This document shows positions 1-9,522 of a stretch of 64,000 nucleotides of DNA, piece after piece. Location of the stretch: the NCBI RefSeq assembly GCF_016865425.1, contig NZ_AP023355.1, positions 744,001 through 808,000 of the forward strand, in the 5' to 3' direction. The notes beneath the pieces were generated by a model, which ran no database searches, was not told the origin of the DNA, and was given only the letters and a program-made list of their open reading frames with translations. This DNA is from Actinocatenispora thailandica. GTDB taxonomy: Bacteria; Actinomycetota; Actinomycetes; Mycobacteriales; Micromonosporaceae. Every line of letters begins with the position of its first letter. The stretch's first letter is position 1. Made by a program: the position numbers and the translations under genes.

Positions 1-1
1 G

Positions 2-919
2 GTGGGCCGGGAGGCGCCCGAACCGGTCGCCGGGCCGGGGCAGGTGGTGCTCGACGTCGCCGCGATCGACGTGCTGTACGTCGAGACGCAGGTGCGGTCC
101 GGCTGGGGCCGGGAGTGGTTCCCGGTGACCCCGCCGTACGTGCCGGGCGACGGCGTCGCAGGCACGGTGACCGCGGTCGGCGACGACGTTGCCAGCGACT
201 GGTTGGGCCGCCGGGTGGTCGGCTACACGGGCAGCGCCAACGCGTACGCGCAGCGCGCCAACGTCGCCGTCGATCAGCTCGCGCCGGTACCGGACGGGCT
301 GGACCTGGTCGATGCGGCGGCGCTGTCGCACGACGGGCCGATGGCGTTGACGCTGCTTTCCACCGCGGCGGTACGGGCCGGCGAGGCGGTGCTGGTGCTC
401 GGCGCGAACGGCGGCGCCGGCCTGCTCGCGGTGCAGCTGGTCGCGGCGGCCGGTGCCCGGGTGTTCGGCGCGGCGCGCGGCGAACGCAAGCAGGACCTGG
501 TGCGGCAGGCCGGCGCCGAGTCGGTACTGGATCCGAGCGAACCAGGGTGGCCGGCGCGGCTGCGCGACGCGGGTGGCGTGGACGTGGTGTTCGACGGCGT
601 CGGCGGCGACATCGGTACGGCGGGGTTCGACGCGGTTCGCCGCGGCGGCCGGTTCCTCTCCTACGGTGCGCCGACCGGTGGGTTCGCCGACATCGCCGCG
701 GCTCGGGCGGCCGAGCGGGACGTCACCCGGTACGGCATCGCGGAGCTTTCACAGGCCCGCAACGAGGTGACTTCGCTTGCCGCCCAAGCGTTCCAGGCGG
801 CCATCGAGGGTCGACTGCGGCCGGCGATCGGTCGGGTGTTCGGGCTGCGGGACGCCGCGGCAGCACATGCCGCGATCGAGTCCCGCGCGGTACTCGGCAA
901 GATCCTGCTGCAACCGTGA
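2..919 (+). CDS. Zinc-independent quinone oxidoreductase (MDR family), 5'-truncated by window edge
   Basis: This is a medium-chain dehydrogenase/reductase of the NADPH:quinone oxidoreductase type. It is expected to reduce quinones or enones with NADPH in the cytoplasm. The GroES-like N-terminal half carries WFPVTPPYVPGDGVAGTV. The Rossmann half has VLVLGANGGAGLLAVQLVAA, and the C-terminus ends GKILLQP, as is usual in the family. No structural zinc cysteines are visible. Aligned with the paralogue that starts 75 bases downstream, about 20 N-terminal residues are missing, so the true start lies left of base 1 and the first GTG is probably internal. The two genes look like a tandem duplication in one transcription unit. 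The physiological substrate cannot be told from sequence. Confidence 0.85.
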   Translation: MGREAPEPVAGPGQVVLDVAAIDVLYVETQVRSGWGREWFPVTPPYVPGDGVAGTVTAVGDDVASDWLGRRVVGYTGSANAYAQRANVAVDQLAPVPDGLDLVDAAALSHDGPMALTLLSTAAVRAGEAVLVLGANGGAGLLAVQLVAAAGARVFGAARGERKQDLVRQAGAESVLDPSEPGWPARLRDAGGVDVVFDGVGGDIGTAGFDAVRRGGRFLSYGAPTGGFADIAAARAAERDVTRYGIAELSQARNEVTSLAAQAFQAAIEGRLRPAIGRVFGLRDAAAAHAAIESRAVLGKILLQP

Positions 920-993
920 CCGCGCCGGCCCGGAGCCGGCACCGGTGCCGACTCCGGGCGGGGGCGGCTCCGTACTCGACGAAGGAACGGACC

Positions 994-1926
994 ATGTTGT
1001 TGGTGCAGGCGACCCGGTTCGGTGGACCGGACGTGTTGGTGGCACACCAGGTTCTGGGGCCGGTTCCGGCCCCCGGCGAGGTGTTGATCGCGGTCGCCGC
1101 GATCGACACGATGGTGATCGAGACCCGGATCCGGGCCGGTACCGCCGGGCAGTGGTTCCCCGTGACGCCGCCGTACGTGCCGGGCGGTGCGGTGACCGGT
1201 ACCGTCGTGGCGGTCGGCGACGGCGTCGACCCGGCGCTGCGCGGTCGGCGGGTCGCGGCGTACGTCGACGGCTCGTACGCCGAGCAGGTGGTGGCTCCGG
1301 CCGCCGAACTGGTCGACGTCCCGGACGCCCTGGACCTGCCGGAGTCGGCGGCTCTGCTGCACGACGGGCCGACCGCGCTGGCGCTCGCGGAGCTGGCCGG
1401 CCTCAAACCGGACCAGCGGGTCGTGGTCGTCGGCGGTACCGGCGGCGCGGCGATCCTGCTCGTCCAGCTGGCGCACGCGATCGGCGCGCACGTGCTGGCG
1501 ACCGCGCGTGGTGCGGCGAAACTCGACCTGGCGCGGCGGCTGGGCGCCGACGAGGTGGTCGAGACCGGCCGGGCGGACTGGGCGTCGCTGCGCGCCGCGG
1601 TGGTCTTCGACGGCGTCGGCGGTACGACAGGTACGGCCGCGGTCGCCGCGGTCGCCGACGGCGGGACGTTCCTCGGCTACGGCGCCGCGACCAGCGGCGG
1701 GTTCGCCACCGTCGCCGCCGACCGCGACCTGACCAGCTACGGCATCGGTGACGTGCAGTTCGACCCGCCGCGGCGGCGCGAGCTGCTCGCCCGGTCGTTT
1801 GCCGCCGCGGTCGAGGGCACCATCGTGCCGGTCGTCGGACAGACCTTCCCGCTGGCGCAGGCGTCGGGTGCGCACGCGGCCATCGAGGCCCGCACCGTCA
1901 CCGGCAAGACCCTCCTGCTGCCCTGA
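994..1926 (+). CDS. Quinone oxidoreductase-like MDR protein, paralogue of the preceding gene
   Basis: The 310-residue protein is a zinc-independent medium-chain dehydrogenase/reductase. It shares WFPVTPPYVPGG, the VAAID block and the C-terminal GKTLLLP with its upstream neighbour. The nucleotide-binding loop reads VVVVGGTGGAAILLVQLAHA near residues 143-162. The ATG follows a purine-rich AAGGAACGG site at about 982-990, which decides the start. It is co-directional with the upstream paralogue with a gap of only 74 bases, so co-transcription is likely. It converges on the helicase gene and is followed by a strong hairpin. The role is inferred from family only: NADPH-dependent reduction of quinones or electrophilic carbonyls. 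Confidence 0.85.
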   Translation: MLLVQATRFGGPDVLVAHQVLGPVPAPGEVLIAVAAIDTMVIETRIRAGTAGQWFPVTPPYVPGGAVTGTVVAVGDGVDPALRGRRVAAYVDGSYAEQVVAPAAELVDVPDALDLPESAALLHDGPTALALAELAGLKPDQRVVVVGGTGGAAILLVQLAHAIGAHVLATARGAAKLDLARRLGADEVVETGRADWASLRAAVVFDGVGGTTGTAAVAAVADGGTFLGYGAATSGGFATVAADRDLTSYGIGDVQFDPPRRRELLARSFAAAVEGTIVPVVGQTFPLAQASGAHAAIEARTVTGKTLLLP

Positions 1927-1968
1927 CGCCGCGCCTTCGGCTGCCGGGTAGGACCTTCTATGCGTGTT

Positions 1969-2028
1969 CCTTTGCTCTGCGCACCCACCTGCACCACGGG
2001 TGGTGCGCTGAGGTAGGCAGAGCAAAGG
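1969..2028. terminator. Long stem-loop between convergent genes
   Basis: Arms CCTTTGCTCTGC (1969-1980) and GCAGAGCAAAGG (2017-2028) are perfect 12-base complements. Inside them GCACCA and TGGTGC (1991-1996, 2001-2006) form a second stem around CGGG. It lies between two converging genes, so a bidirectional terminator is the natural reading. There is no T tract, as is common in actinomycetes. Confidence 0.7.
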
Positions 2029-2061
2029 GCCGTGCAAACCACCGGTGCCGACGGTGCGGCG

Positions 2062-4620
2062 TCAGGTGTCGAGGCGGGTGACGCCGGTGACCGCGACGAC
2101 GGCGGTACCGGCCTCGTCGGAGGCGGCGAGGTCGACCTCGGCGTCGATCGACCAGTCGTGGTCGCCGGCCGGGTCGTCCAGCACCTGGCGCACCAGCCAG
2201 CGGTCCGACTGCTGCTCGATCTGCAGCAGCTTCGGGCCGCGCGCGTCCGGGCCGGTGCCGATCTCGTCGTGTTCGGCGTAGTAGTCCGCCAGCTCGTCGG
2301 CCCACGCGTCGGCGTCCAGGCCGGCGTCGTCGAGGGCGGCGAGCTTGTCGTAGCGGCGCAGGGCGGCCAGCTCCACCCGCCGGAACAGCGCGTTGCGCAC
2401 CAGCACCCGGAACGCGCGCACGTTCGCGGTCACCGCCGGCGGCTTGTCGTCCACAGTGGACTCGTCCGGTACGGCGTCCGGATGGCTCAGCTTCTCCCAC
2501 TCGTCGAGCAGGCTGGAGTCGACCTGCCGGACCAGCTCGCCGAGCCACTCGATCAGGTCGGTCAGCTCCTCGGTACGGGCCGAGTCCGGCACCGTCTGCT
2601 TCAACGCCTTGTACGCGTCGGCGAGATAGCGCAGCAGCACCCCCTCGGAGCGGGCCAGCTTGTAGGCGCCGATGTACTCGGTGAAGGTCATCGCCTGCGA
2701 GTACATGTCGCGCACCACCGACTTCGGCGACAGCTCGTGGTCGCGGACCCAGGGGTGGCCCTTCGCGTACGCCTCGTAGGTGACGTCGAGCAGCTCGGCG
2801 AGCGGCTTCGGCCAGGTGATCTGCTCCAGCCGTTCCATCCGCTCGTCGTACTCGACGCCGTCCGCCTTCATCGCGTCGACCGCCTCGCCGCGCGCCGCGA
2901 ACTGCTGCGCGGACAGTACCTGCCGGGGATCGTCCAGGGTGGACTCGATCACCGACACCACGTCCAGCGCGTAGCTCGGCGACTCGCGGTCCAGCACCTC
3001 CAGCGCGGCCAACGCGAACGGGGACAGCGGCTGGTTCAGCGCGAAGTCGGCCTGCAGGTCGATGGTGACCCGGATGGTGTCGCCGTACTCGTCCGGCTCG
3101 TCCAGCTCCTCGATCACGCCGCCGGCCCGCAGCGCCCGGTAGATCGCGATCGTCCGGCGGATGTGCTTGCGTTGCGCCGCACGGGTCTCGTGGTTGTCCT
3201 CCAGCAGGTGCCGCATCGACAGGAACGGGTCGCCGCCGCGGTCGATGACGTTGAGCAGCATCGCGTGGCTCACCTTGAACTGCGAGCTGAGCGGTTCCGG
3301 GTCGGCCGCCACCAGCCGCTCGAAGGTGGACTTCGTCCAGGACACGGTGCCCGGTGCCGGCTTCTTGCGGACGACCTTGCGCCGCTTCTTCTCGTCGTTG
3401 CCGGCCTTGCGCAGCGCCTTCTCGTTCTCGATCACGTGGTCGGGCGCCTCGACCACGACGGTACCGGCGGTGTCGTAGCCGGCCCGGCCGGCCCGACCGG
3501 CGATCTGGTGGAACTCGCGGGCGTTGAGCTGCCGCATCCGGACACCGTCGAACTTGGTCAGCCCGGAGAAGATCACCGTGCGGATCGGTACGTTGATGCC
3601 GACGCCGAGAGTGTCCGTACCGCAGATGACCTTCAGCAGCCCGGCCTGCGCCAGCAGCTCCACCAGCCGGCGGTACTTGGGCAGCATGCCGGCGTGGTGC
3701 ACGCCGATCCCGTGCCGTACCAACCGGGACAGCGTCTTGCCGAAACCGGCGGCGAACCGGAAGTCGCCGATCAGCCCGGCGATCGCCTCCTTCTCCGCCT
3801 TGCTGCACACGTTGGTGCTCATCAGCGCCTGGGCCCGTTCCAGCGCCGCTGCCTGGGTGAAGTGTACGACGTAGATCGGCGCCTGGTGCTCCTCCAGCAG
3901 CAGCTCCAGCGTCTCGTGCAGCGGCGTCGTGACGTACTCGAAGGTCAGCGGCACCGGGCGCTCGGCCGAGCTGACCACGGTGGTGGTGCGCCCGGTGCGC
4001 CGGGTCAGGTCCGCCTCGAACCGCGACACGTCGCCGAGGGTCGCCGACATCAGCAGGAACTGCGCGTTGCGCAGTTCGATCAGCGGCACCTGCCAGGCCC
4101 AGCCGCGATCCGGGTCGGCGTAGAAGTGGAACTCGTCCATCACCACCTGGTCGACGTCGGCGTCGGAACCGTCCCGCAGCGCCAGGTTCGCCAGGATCTC
4201 CGCGGTGCAGCAGATGATCGGCGCGGTCGGGTTGACGCTCGCGTCGCCGGTGAGCATCCCGACGTTCGCCGCGCCGAACGTGTCGCACAGCGCGAAGAAC
4301 TTCTCGCTGACCAGCGCCTTGATCGGCGCGGTGTAGAAGGTCCGGCCGGGGTACTTCCGGCCGGGGGCGTCGGGGTTCCGGCCGCGCTTGCCGGCGGTGG
4401 CGACCCCGGCCAGCGCGGCGAAGTGCGCACCGACCGCGACCAGGCTCTTGCCCGAGCCGGTCGGCGTCGACAGGATGACGTTCGAGCCGGACACCAGCTC
4501 GATCAGCGCCTCCTGCTGCGCCGGGTACAGCTCCAGGCCCTGCTCGCCGACCCAGCCCTCGAACGCCTCGTAGACCGCGTCCGGTTCTGCGCTGCCGGGT
4601 ACCAGGTCGGTCAGTGTCAC
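2062..4620 (-). CDS. DEAD/DEAH-box helicase with C-terminal DUF3516-type region
   Basis: This is a superfamily 2 helicase of about 852 residues, related to the Ski2/HelY group and expected to remodel RNA or DNA with ATP. Visible motifs in order are the Q-like YPAQQEALIELV (about 32-43), Walker A STPTGSGKS (about 51-59), the DEFHFYADPDRGW box (about 160), SATLGD, the motif V region GTDTLGVGINVP, and motif VI QIAGRAGRAGYD. The C-terminal half of about 400 residues matches what I know of the DUF3516 extension of actinobacterial helicases. The GTG at 4620 is preferred because GGAG lies just upstream and the residues before it look non-coding. An open frame continues to 4779. The gene is monocistronic and divergent from the FG-GAP gene. 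The substrate is unknown. Confidence 0.88.
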   Translation of the reverse strand: MTLTDLVPGSAEPDAVYEAFEGWVGEQGLELYPAQQEALIELVSGSNVILSTPTGSGKSLVAVGAHFAALAGVATAGKRGRNPDAPGRKYPGRTFYTAPIKALVSEKFFALCDTFGAANVGMLTGDASVNPTAPIICCTAEILANLALRDGSDADVDQVVMDEFHFYADPDRGWAWQVPLIELRNAQFLLMSATLGDVSRFEADLTRRTGRTTTVVSSAERPVPLTFEYVTTPLHETLELLLEEHQAPIYVVHFTQAAALERAQALMSTNVCSKAEKEAIAGLIGDFRFAAGFGKTLSRLVRHGIGVHHAGMLPKYRRLVELLAQAGLLKVICGTDTLGVGINVPIRTVIFSGLTKFDGVRMRQLNAREFHQIAGRAGRAGYDTAGTVVVEAPDHVIENEKALRKAGNDEKKRRKVVRKKPAPGTVSWTKSTFERLVAADPEPLSSQFKVSHAMLLNVIDRGGDPFLSMRHLLEDNHETRAAQRKHIRRTIAIYRALRAGGVIEELDEPDEYGDTIRVTIDLQADFALNQPLSPFALAALEVLDRESPSYALDVVSVIESTLDDPRQVLSAQQFAARGEAVDAMKADGVEYDERMERLEQITWPKPLAELLDVTYEAYAKGHPWVRDHELSPKSVVRDMYSQAMTFTEYIGAYKLARSEGVLLRYLADAYKALKQTVPDSARTEELTDLIEWLGELVRQVDSSLLDEWEKLSHPDAVPDESTVDDKPPAVTANVRAFRVLVRNALFRRVELAALRRYDKLAALDDAGLDADAWADELADYYAEHDEIGTGPDARGPKLLQIEQQSDRWLVRQVLDDPAGDHDWSIDAEVDLAASDEAGTAVVAVTGVTRLDT

Positions 4621-4846
4621 GCTCGCTCCGTCTCGTGGTTCTGGGTCGCTGCCGGGCTGCACCGACCGTACGCGCCGCGCCGGGACCGCCGCGCCGGCGC
4701 CGTGCAGTACAACGCCTGACGCGGTGCGGCATTCCCAGCGTTGGCGACAAATGGTGCACAACGGTAGTTGATCGGCCACTCCCTGTCCCCAAAACGTCCG
4801 CCGATGGTGCTATCGTTCCTCGACTTTTCCCCTGGGAGCTGACGAC

Positions 4847-7800
4847 GTGCTTACCCGTTCCCGTAAGGTTTTCGGCGCTTTCCTCGCCACCGGTGCCACC
4901 GCGGTTCTCACCGCCACCCTCGTCTCCGCCACACCCACCACCGCCTCGGCCGCCGCGCCGACCGAGATCGCCACCATCCCGGCGGACCGGCTGACCGTCT
5001 CCGCTCAGGACACCGTGGTGTTCGCGGGAGCGACCGGGTTCGCGCACCGTCGGCAGGGCGTCGCCGGCGTGCAGTGGACCGGCTACGCGACCGGTGCGAC
5101 GCGGGCCGCGCCCGCGTTGGACGGGGTGCCCGCGGCCGAGCTGCACCCGGGCGGCGGCGACCACGTCGCGGTCTACGGCACCGATCCCGGTGGCACGCTG
5201 CAGGTCGGTACGCCCGGTGACGCCACGCTGACCAGCCACCAGGTACCGGCCGGGTTCACGGTCAAGGGTGTCGGCGCGGACGGGACGCGGGCGATCATCT
5301 ATGCGCAGGGCGCCACCGCGCCACCGGTGACCGAGATACTCGACCTGACCGACGGGTCGACCCAGCCGGTCGAGGGCGTGCCCGCCGGCGGCTACGTCAC
5401 CGCGTCGACCGGGACTCCGATCCAGGTCGACGGCGAGCACGACGCGCTGGTGCCGTACGTGGCGGCCCGGGGCGGGGCCGTCGAGTACCTGCTGCTCGAC
5501 CTGAGCACGGACACCGCGACCCCGATCGACGGGCTACAGGCCCAGAGCACGTTCCGGGTGACCCCCACCGAGATCGCCTGGCGAACCGCGGTGGCCGGGT
5601 CCCCCGCGATCGCGGTGCTGACGCCGCAGCAGATCCGGGCCGGGGACCCGACCCCGACCGTGTACCCGATCGTGGTGGACTCCTCGTACGACTGGGCGCT
5701 GGCCGGGGACCACGTCGTCGCCGCCGCACACATCGGACCCGACGGCAAGACGACCGGTTCGGTGGTGGACATCCCCTTCGATGGCAGCGGCCCCGGCACG
5801 CTGTTGGACAGCTACGCGTCCACCCCGGTCCAGGCGGCCGACGGCAGCGTGCTGGTCACCGGTGGACCGGACGCCGGCCACGCGGCCGTTCACCGGTTCA
5901 CCCCCGGCGCGGACGGAGCGCTCTCGGACGCGACGGTGCTGACGTTGCCGCCGGTGCCGCAGGCCAATGCCGGGCTGGCGATGGCGCACGGCAACCTGCG
6001 GCACGTCGAAAGCAACCCGACCGTGTCCGGCGGTACCGATCTGCACCTGTACAACCACGGGATCGCCCCGGACACCGATCCGACGGCGGCTCCGTACGGT
6101 CGGGTGGACGGCGGGACGCTGGTGCCCGCCGCCGTGCGGTGCTCGTCCGGCCGCCAGTGCGTCCGCACCCTGGACGGCAACGCCTACGGGCTGACCTACC
6201 TGTCGACCGACACCGCCGGGCACACGACGATCCGGGAGAACGTCGATCCGTACCACGCGAGTACGAGCACGGACCTGGCCGTGACGGGGGTCCGACTGGT
6301 CGACGTCTCGGGTGGCTGGGTGCTCGTCGAGAGCACCGCGACCGGCGAGCAGTACGCGGTGCGGTCCGGCTACTCCGATCCGGTGACCGTCGGGTCGGTC
6401 ACCGGTGCGGCGTTGTGGAACGCGACCCTGTGGCGGTCCACCGGCGCCGGCACGATCACCCAGTACCGGCTGGCGTCGACCGGTGTGACGAAGCTCGGGT
6501 CGGTCCAGACCGGAGACTCGTGTCGGCCGGACGAGGTACAGGCCGCACAGCACTGGCTGTACTGGTCGTGTGCCGGAGCGGCCGCTGGCGTGTACGACCT
6601 CACGACAGGTGCCTCGTTCACCGTGCCGGACGGCCCGGCTCTGCTCGGCGACGGTTACCTGGTGCTGCGGACCGCGGACTCGCTCCAGCTGGTGGACGTG
6701 CACACCGACGCTGCGGCGCCGCCGGTGAAACTCGCCGCGCTGGCCTCGACGACGTACCCGGATGATCGCGGGATCGACTGGACGGTGGACCGCTACAGCG
6801 GCGACATCGCGTACGTGACGTCCGACGACTCGGTGCACGTGCTGGCCTCCGGCGTCCCGGCATCCCCGTTGCAGGCGACGAGCGAGTCCAGCGGCTCGGG
6901 TATCTATCCGCATCAGGGCGGCACGAGCGACTGGAACGCGTCGGTCTCGATGAACCATCCGATCGCTGGGTGGCGCTTCACGATCACCCGGGTGGCAACC
7001 GGCCAGGTCGTCCATTCTGCGACCGGGGGTCCGACGCGTGTCGGCGCCCACCAGACCTGGGATGGGAAGCTCGCCGACGGCTCCTATGCACCGAACGGGC
7101 AGTACCGATGGCAGTTCGACGCCATGGTGGACGGCACCGCGACACCCGTGCCGGGTGGCGGCAGTGTGGTGACGATGGTGTGCGGCACCAGCCTCTACCG
7201 CGACTACTCCTGCCTCGGCTCGGGCGCCGTGCTGGCGGTGAACAAGTCCGACGACGACCGTGCCTCCTGGTGGGTGGGCAACGGTGACGGCAAGCTGCAC
7301 AACGAGGGTGGCTACACGGAGACCTGGCCACTCGGCACCACCAGCCGCACCTACACGATGCTGATCCCGTTCGGTGACCTGAACGGAGACGGTTACAACG
7401 ACCTGCTGGTACGCAACGGAACCGGCGACGTTGGTGGCTACCTCGGCACCGGCGACGCGGCCTTCGACCGGAGCACGGCCGGGCACGTGACGATCGGCCC
7501 CGGTTATGGCGGGTTCACGGCGATCGTGTCGACCGGTGACCTGAACAACGACGGGATCGACGACCTGGTCGTTCGGAACGGTGCTGGTGTGCTGTATTTC
7601 AAGGCCGGCACCGGTGCCTCGCAGTTCAAGCCGGGGGTGCGGTTCACGTCGGGGTGGAACAAGTACGTGAAGTTGATCGGTGCCGGTGATCTGGATGGCG
7701 ACGGGTGTGGTGATCTGTTGGCGGTGGATGGTGACGGGGTGATGTGGTTCTACCGCGGCACCAAGGATGGCAGGTTCGCCACGAAGGTGCGGGTCGAGGC

Positions 7801-7978
7801 CGGCTGGGCCAAGTACAACACGATCATCGGTGTCGGTGACATCACCGGCGATGCCGTCCCGGATCTGATCGCGCGGGACTCGGCGGGCACGATCTGGCGG
7901 TACGACGGGTCGGGTCATGCGACGTGGTCGGTCAAGCATCAGATCGCCACCGGCTGGTCGAAGTACGCGCTGTTCTGA
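4847..7978 (+). CDS. Secreted FG-GAP/VCBS repeat protein with FlgD-like Ig domain
   Basis: The 1043-residue product begins with a Sec signal peptide: basic MLTRSRK, a hydrophobic stretch, then cleavage probably after TTASAAA near residue 38. The N-terminal 650 residues look like a beta-propeller or WD-like surface domain. A FlgD-type Ig-like segment follows around 700-760 (GWRFTITRVATGQVV, then QTWDGKLADG). The last 220 residues hold four FG-GAP/VCBS-type repeats with calcium-loop-like motifs GDLNGDGYNDLLVRNG, GDLNNDGIDDLVVRNG, GDLDGDGCGDLLAVDG and GDITGDAVPDLIARD. GGGAG at 4834-4838 supports the GTG start. Such proteins are extracellular and often bind calcium, glycans or surfaces. No enzymatic motif is visible, so the function is unknown. 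Confidence 0.85.
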   Translation: MLTRSRKVFGAFLATGATAVLTATLVSATPTTASAAAPTEIATIPADRLTVSAQDTVVFAGATGFAHRRQGVAGVQWTGYATGATRAAPALDGVPAAELHPGGGDHVAVYGTDPGGTLQVGTPGDATLTSHQVPAGFTVKGVGADGTRAIIYAQGATAPPVTEILDLTDGSTQPVEGVPAGGYVTASTGTPIQVDGEHDALVPYVAARGGAVEYLLLDLSTDTATPIDGLQAQSTFRVTPTEIAWRTAVAGSPAIAVLTPQQIRAGDPTPTVYPIVVDSSYDWALAGDHVVAAAHIGPDGKTTGSVVDIPFDGSGPGTLLDSYASTPVQAADGSVLVTGGPDAGHAAVHRFTPGADGALSDATVLTLPPVPQANAGLAMAHGNLRHVESNPTVSGGTDLHLYNHGIAPDTDPTAAPYGRVDGGTLVPAAVRCSSGRQCVRTLDGNAYGLTYLSTDTAGHTTIRENVDPYHASTSTDLAVTGVRLVDVSGGWVLVESTATGEQYAVRSGYSDPVTVGSVTGAALWNATLWRSTGAGTITQYRLASTGVTKLGSVQTGDSCRPDEVQAAQHWLYWSCAGAAAGVYDLTTGASFTVPDGPALLGDGYLVLRTADSLQLVDVHTDAAAPPVKLAALASTTYPDDRGIDWTVDRYSGDIAYVTSDDSVHVLASGVPASPLQATSESSGSGIYPHQGGTSDWNASVSMNHPIAGWRFTITRVATGQVVHSATGGPTRVGAHQTWDGKLADGSYAPNGQYRWQFDAMVDGTATPVPGGGSVVTMVCGTSLYRDYSCLGSGAVLAVNKSDDDRASWWVGNGDGKLHNEGGYTETWPLGTTSRTYTMLIPFGDLNGDGYNDLLVRNGTGDVGGYLGTGDAAFDRSTAGHVTIGPGYGGFTAIVSTGDLNNDGIDDLVVRNGAGVLYFKAGTGASQFKPGVRFTSGWNKYVKLIGAGDLDGDGCGDLLAVDGDGVMWFYRGTKDGRFATKVRVEAGWAKYNTIIGVGDITGDAVPDLIARDSAGTIWRYDGSGHATWSVKHQIATGWSKYALF

Positions 7979-8037
7979 GTCGGTCGGAGCGCGGGCTCGG
8001 TGCCGTCACCGTCGGCGGGCACCGGGCCCGGCTGACG

Positions 8038-8547
8038 GTGCGGGCCGGATCGGCCGCCCGGGCACGCGCCGAGTACCACACCGTCGCCGCCGTGGCGGCC
8101 ACGGTGCCGGCGACCATCGCGGCCGGGCCGGCAGCGGCGGACGAGGTCACCGTCAGCGCGGATCCGACGAACGGCGCCCAGGTCGGGCAATGCCGGTACG
8201 ACGGCTGCACCCGCCTCGACCTCGCCGTCACGGCCGACAACGCCAGCGATGCGGTCACCGCGTCGAGCACCGTGACGGTGCGGGTCACCGCCGGGGAATG
8301 GACGGTCGGTCGCTGTCGGTTGCCGGCGCACGTGCTGGCCCCGTCCGCGCACCGGACGTGGCCGTGCCCGGTCGCCGACCCACGGATGGCGCCGATCGGG
8401 TCCGCCCGTGCCGGGAACTGGGCGGCGTCGTACTCGCTGGGCAGCCTCACCGAGACCTCGCACGCTGCGGCGCTGGCCAGCGCTGACCGGGCCGCGGCGC
8501 GGCGGCTCGGTCGACCGGGCGGCCCGCGCCGAGGATCAGTCGGTTGA
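8038..8547 (+). CDS. Hypothetical small, possibly secreted, cysteine-containing protein
   Basis: I do not recognise this product of about 169 residues. Third codon positions are almost all G or C through most of the frame, which argues that it is coding. The frame is open upstream into the preceding gene, so the start is uncertain. GTG 8038 is the best internal start but has no clear ribosome binding site. An alanine-rich weakly hydrophobic run (VAAVAATVPATIAAGPAAA) could be a signal peptide. Paired cysteines follow as CRYDGC, then single cysteines in GRCRL and WPCPV. The stop lies in the second copy of a 33-base tandem repeat, so the C-terminus may have been altered by repeat expansion. It may also be a fragment. 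Confidence 0.45.
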   Translation: MRAGSAARARAEYHTVAAVAATVPATIAAGPAAADEVTVSADPTNGAQVGQCRYDGCTRLDLAVTADNASDAVTASSTVTVRVTAGEWTVGRCRLPAHVLAPSAHRTWPCPVADPRMAPIGSARAGNWAASYSLGSLTETSHAAALASADRAAARRLGRPGGPRRGSVG

Positions 8548-8605
8548 CCGGGCGGCCCGCGCCGAGGATCAGTCGGTTGACCGGGCGGCCCGCGCCGAGG
8601 ATCAG
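8507..8605. repeat. Three tandem 33-bp repeats across two convergent gene ends
   Basis: Three copies start at 8507, 8540 and 8573 (unit TCGGTTGACCGGGCGGCCCG plus 13 more bases); only one base differs, in the first copy. The plus-strand stop of the small hypothetical (8545-8547) and the minus-strand stop of the GNAT gene (8602-8604) both lie inside the array. Confidence 0.95.
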
Positions 8606-9258
8606 CGGGGGTCGCGGACGAGCGGGTGCAGGTCGGCGTTGTTGGGGAGCAGCAGCGGCGGCCCGAACCGGTGGTAGCCGTGCCGCTCGTACCGGCTGGC
8701 CGTGACGGCGTCCGGCGCCACCAGGTATCCGGCGGTGCCGAGCGCGTCGAGGTCCGGGTCGTGTTCGGCGAGCAGCGTGGCGCCGAGACCACGGTGCCGT
8801 TGCTCTGGTCGTACCGCGAGGAACAGCAGCCGCTCGTGCCAGCTGCCCGGGGCAGCACCGGCGAGCAGATCGTCCACCAGTTCGAACCGGTCGGCCAGGT
8901 CGCCGGCGATCACCGCACGCTGCTTGTCGTACCCGGGCGGGCCGGGGTCCTCGCTGTCCAGCCACAGCGCCACCGCGTCGATGGTTCCCCAGTCCTCGTC
9001 CACCGCGACGTGCGCGGTGGCGGCCGGCTCGTACACGACGTGCTCGGCGAACAGCCGGAAGTACGGGGTGAGCACTGCGAGCCGCCGGCGCGGGTCCGGG
9101 ACCAGGTAGTCGGCCACCGCGAGCGGCGCGAAGGCGGCGGCGAGCAGCTCGGTGATCTGGCCCAGGTCGCCCGGCCGGGCGGCCCGGATCGTCTCCGGTG
9201 CGCCGGCGGTGCCAGCGCCGGGTGCGGGATCGAACCCGGCCGGATCGGTCAGCGACAC
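8602..9258 (-). CDS. GNAT family N-acetyltransferase
   Basis: The 218-residue protein has the GNAT fold and should transfer an acetyl group from acetyl-CoA to an unknown amine. The acetyl-CoA pyrophosphate loop is seen as FLAVRPEQRHRGLGATLL (the Q/RxxGxG/A signature is RHRGLG). It is preceded by the N-terminal helix pair ETIRAARPGDLGQITELLAAAF and followed by TASRYERHGYHRFG, typical of motif B. A strong GGAGGTAGG site at about 9262-9270 selects GTG 9258 rather than an upstream ATG at 9402 in the same frame. The last codons and the stop lie in the third copy of a 33-base tandem repeat, so the extreme C-terminus is a repeat product. The gene stands alone, convergent with the small hypothetical. 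Confidence 0.85.
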   Translation of the reverse strand: MSLTDPAGFDPAPGAGTAGAPETIRAARPGDLGQITELLAAAFAPLAVADYLVPDPRRRLAVLTPYFRLFAEHVVYEPAATAHVAVDEDWGTIDAVALWLDSEDPGPPGYDKQRAVIAGDLADRFELVDDLLAGAAPGSWHERLLFLAVRPEQRHRGLGATLLAEHDPDLDALGTAGYLVAPDAVTASRYERHGYHRFGPPLLLPNNADLHPLVRDPR

Positions 9259-9522
9259 GGACCTACCTCCACCTGCGTCGGCGCTGTCGCCGGGGCGCAT
9301 GTGCGGCGGATCACGTTGCGGCGCAAGCAATCCGCGCCGGCGGGATGCCGCGGCGAACCCGGACCGCGGCCACGCTACCGGACGAGTACCGCCGGACGAC
9401 ACCGAATCGGCGAATAACCGTCGGATCCGCTCACCATGTGGAAACGTCTTCCAGGAGCACCACCGTCGACGACCGGCCGGCGCGGCGCGAGCCGTCGCGG
9501 TGGCGACGCTGGATCGGCGACG

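Noticed and set aside
8507-8605. Possible CRISPR array because of regular repeats
   Set aside because: The copies are contiguous with no unique spacers, only three are present, and no cas gene is in the window.
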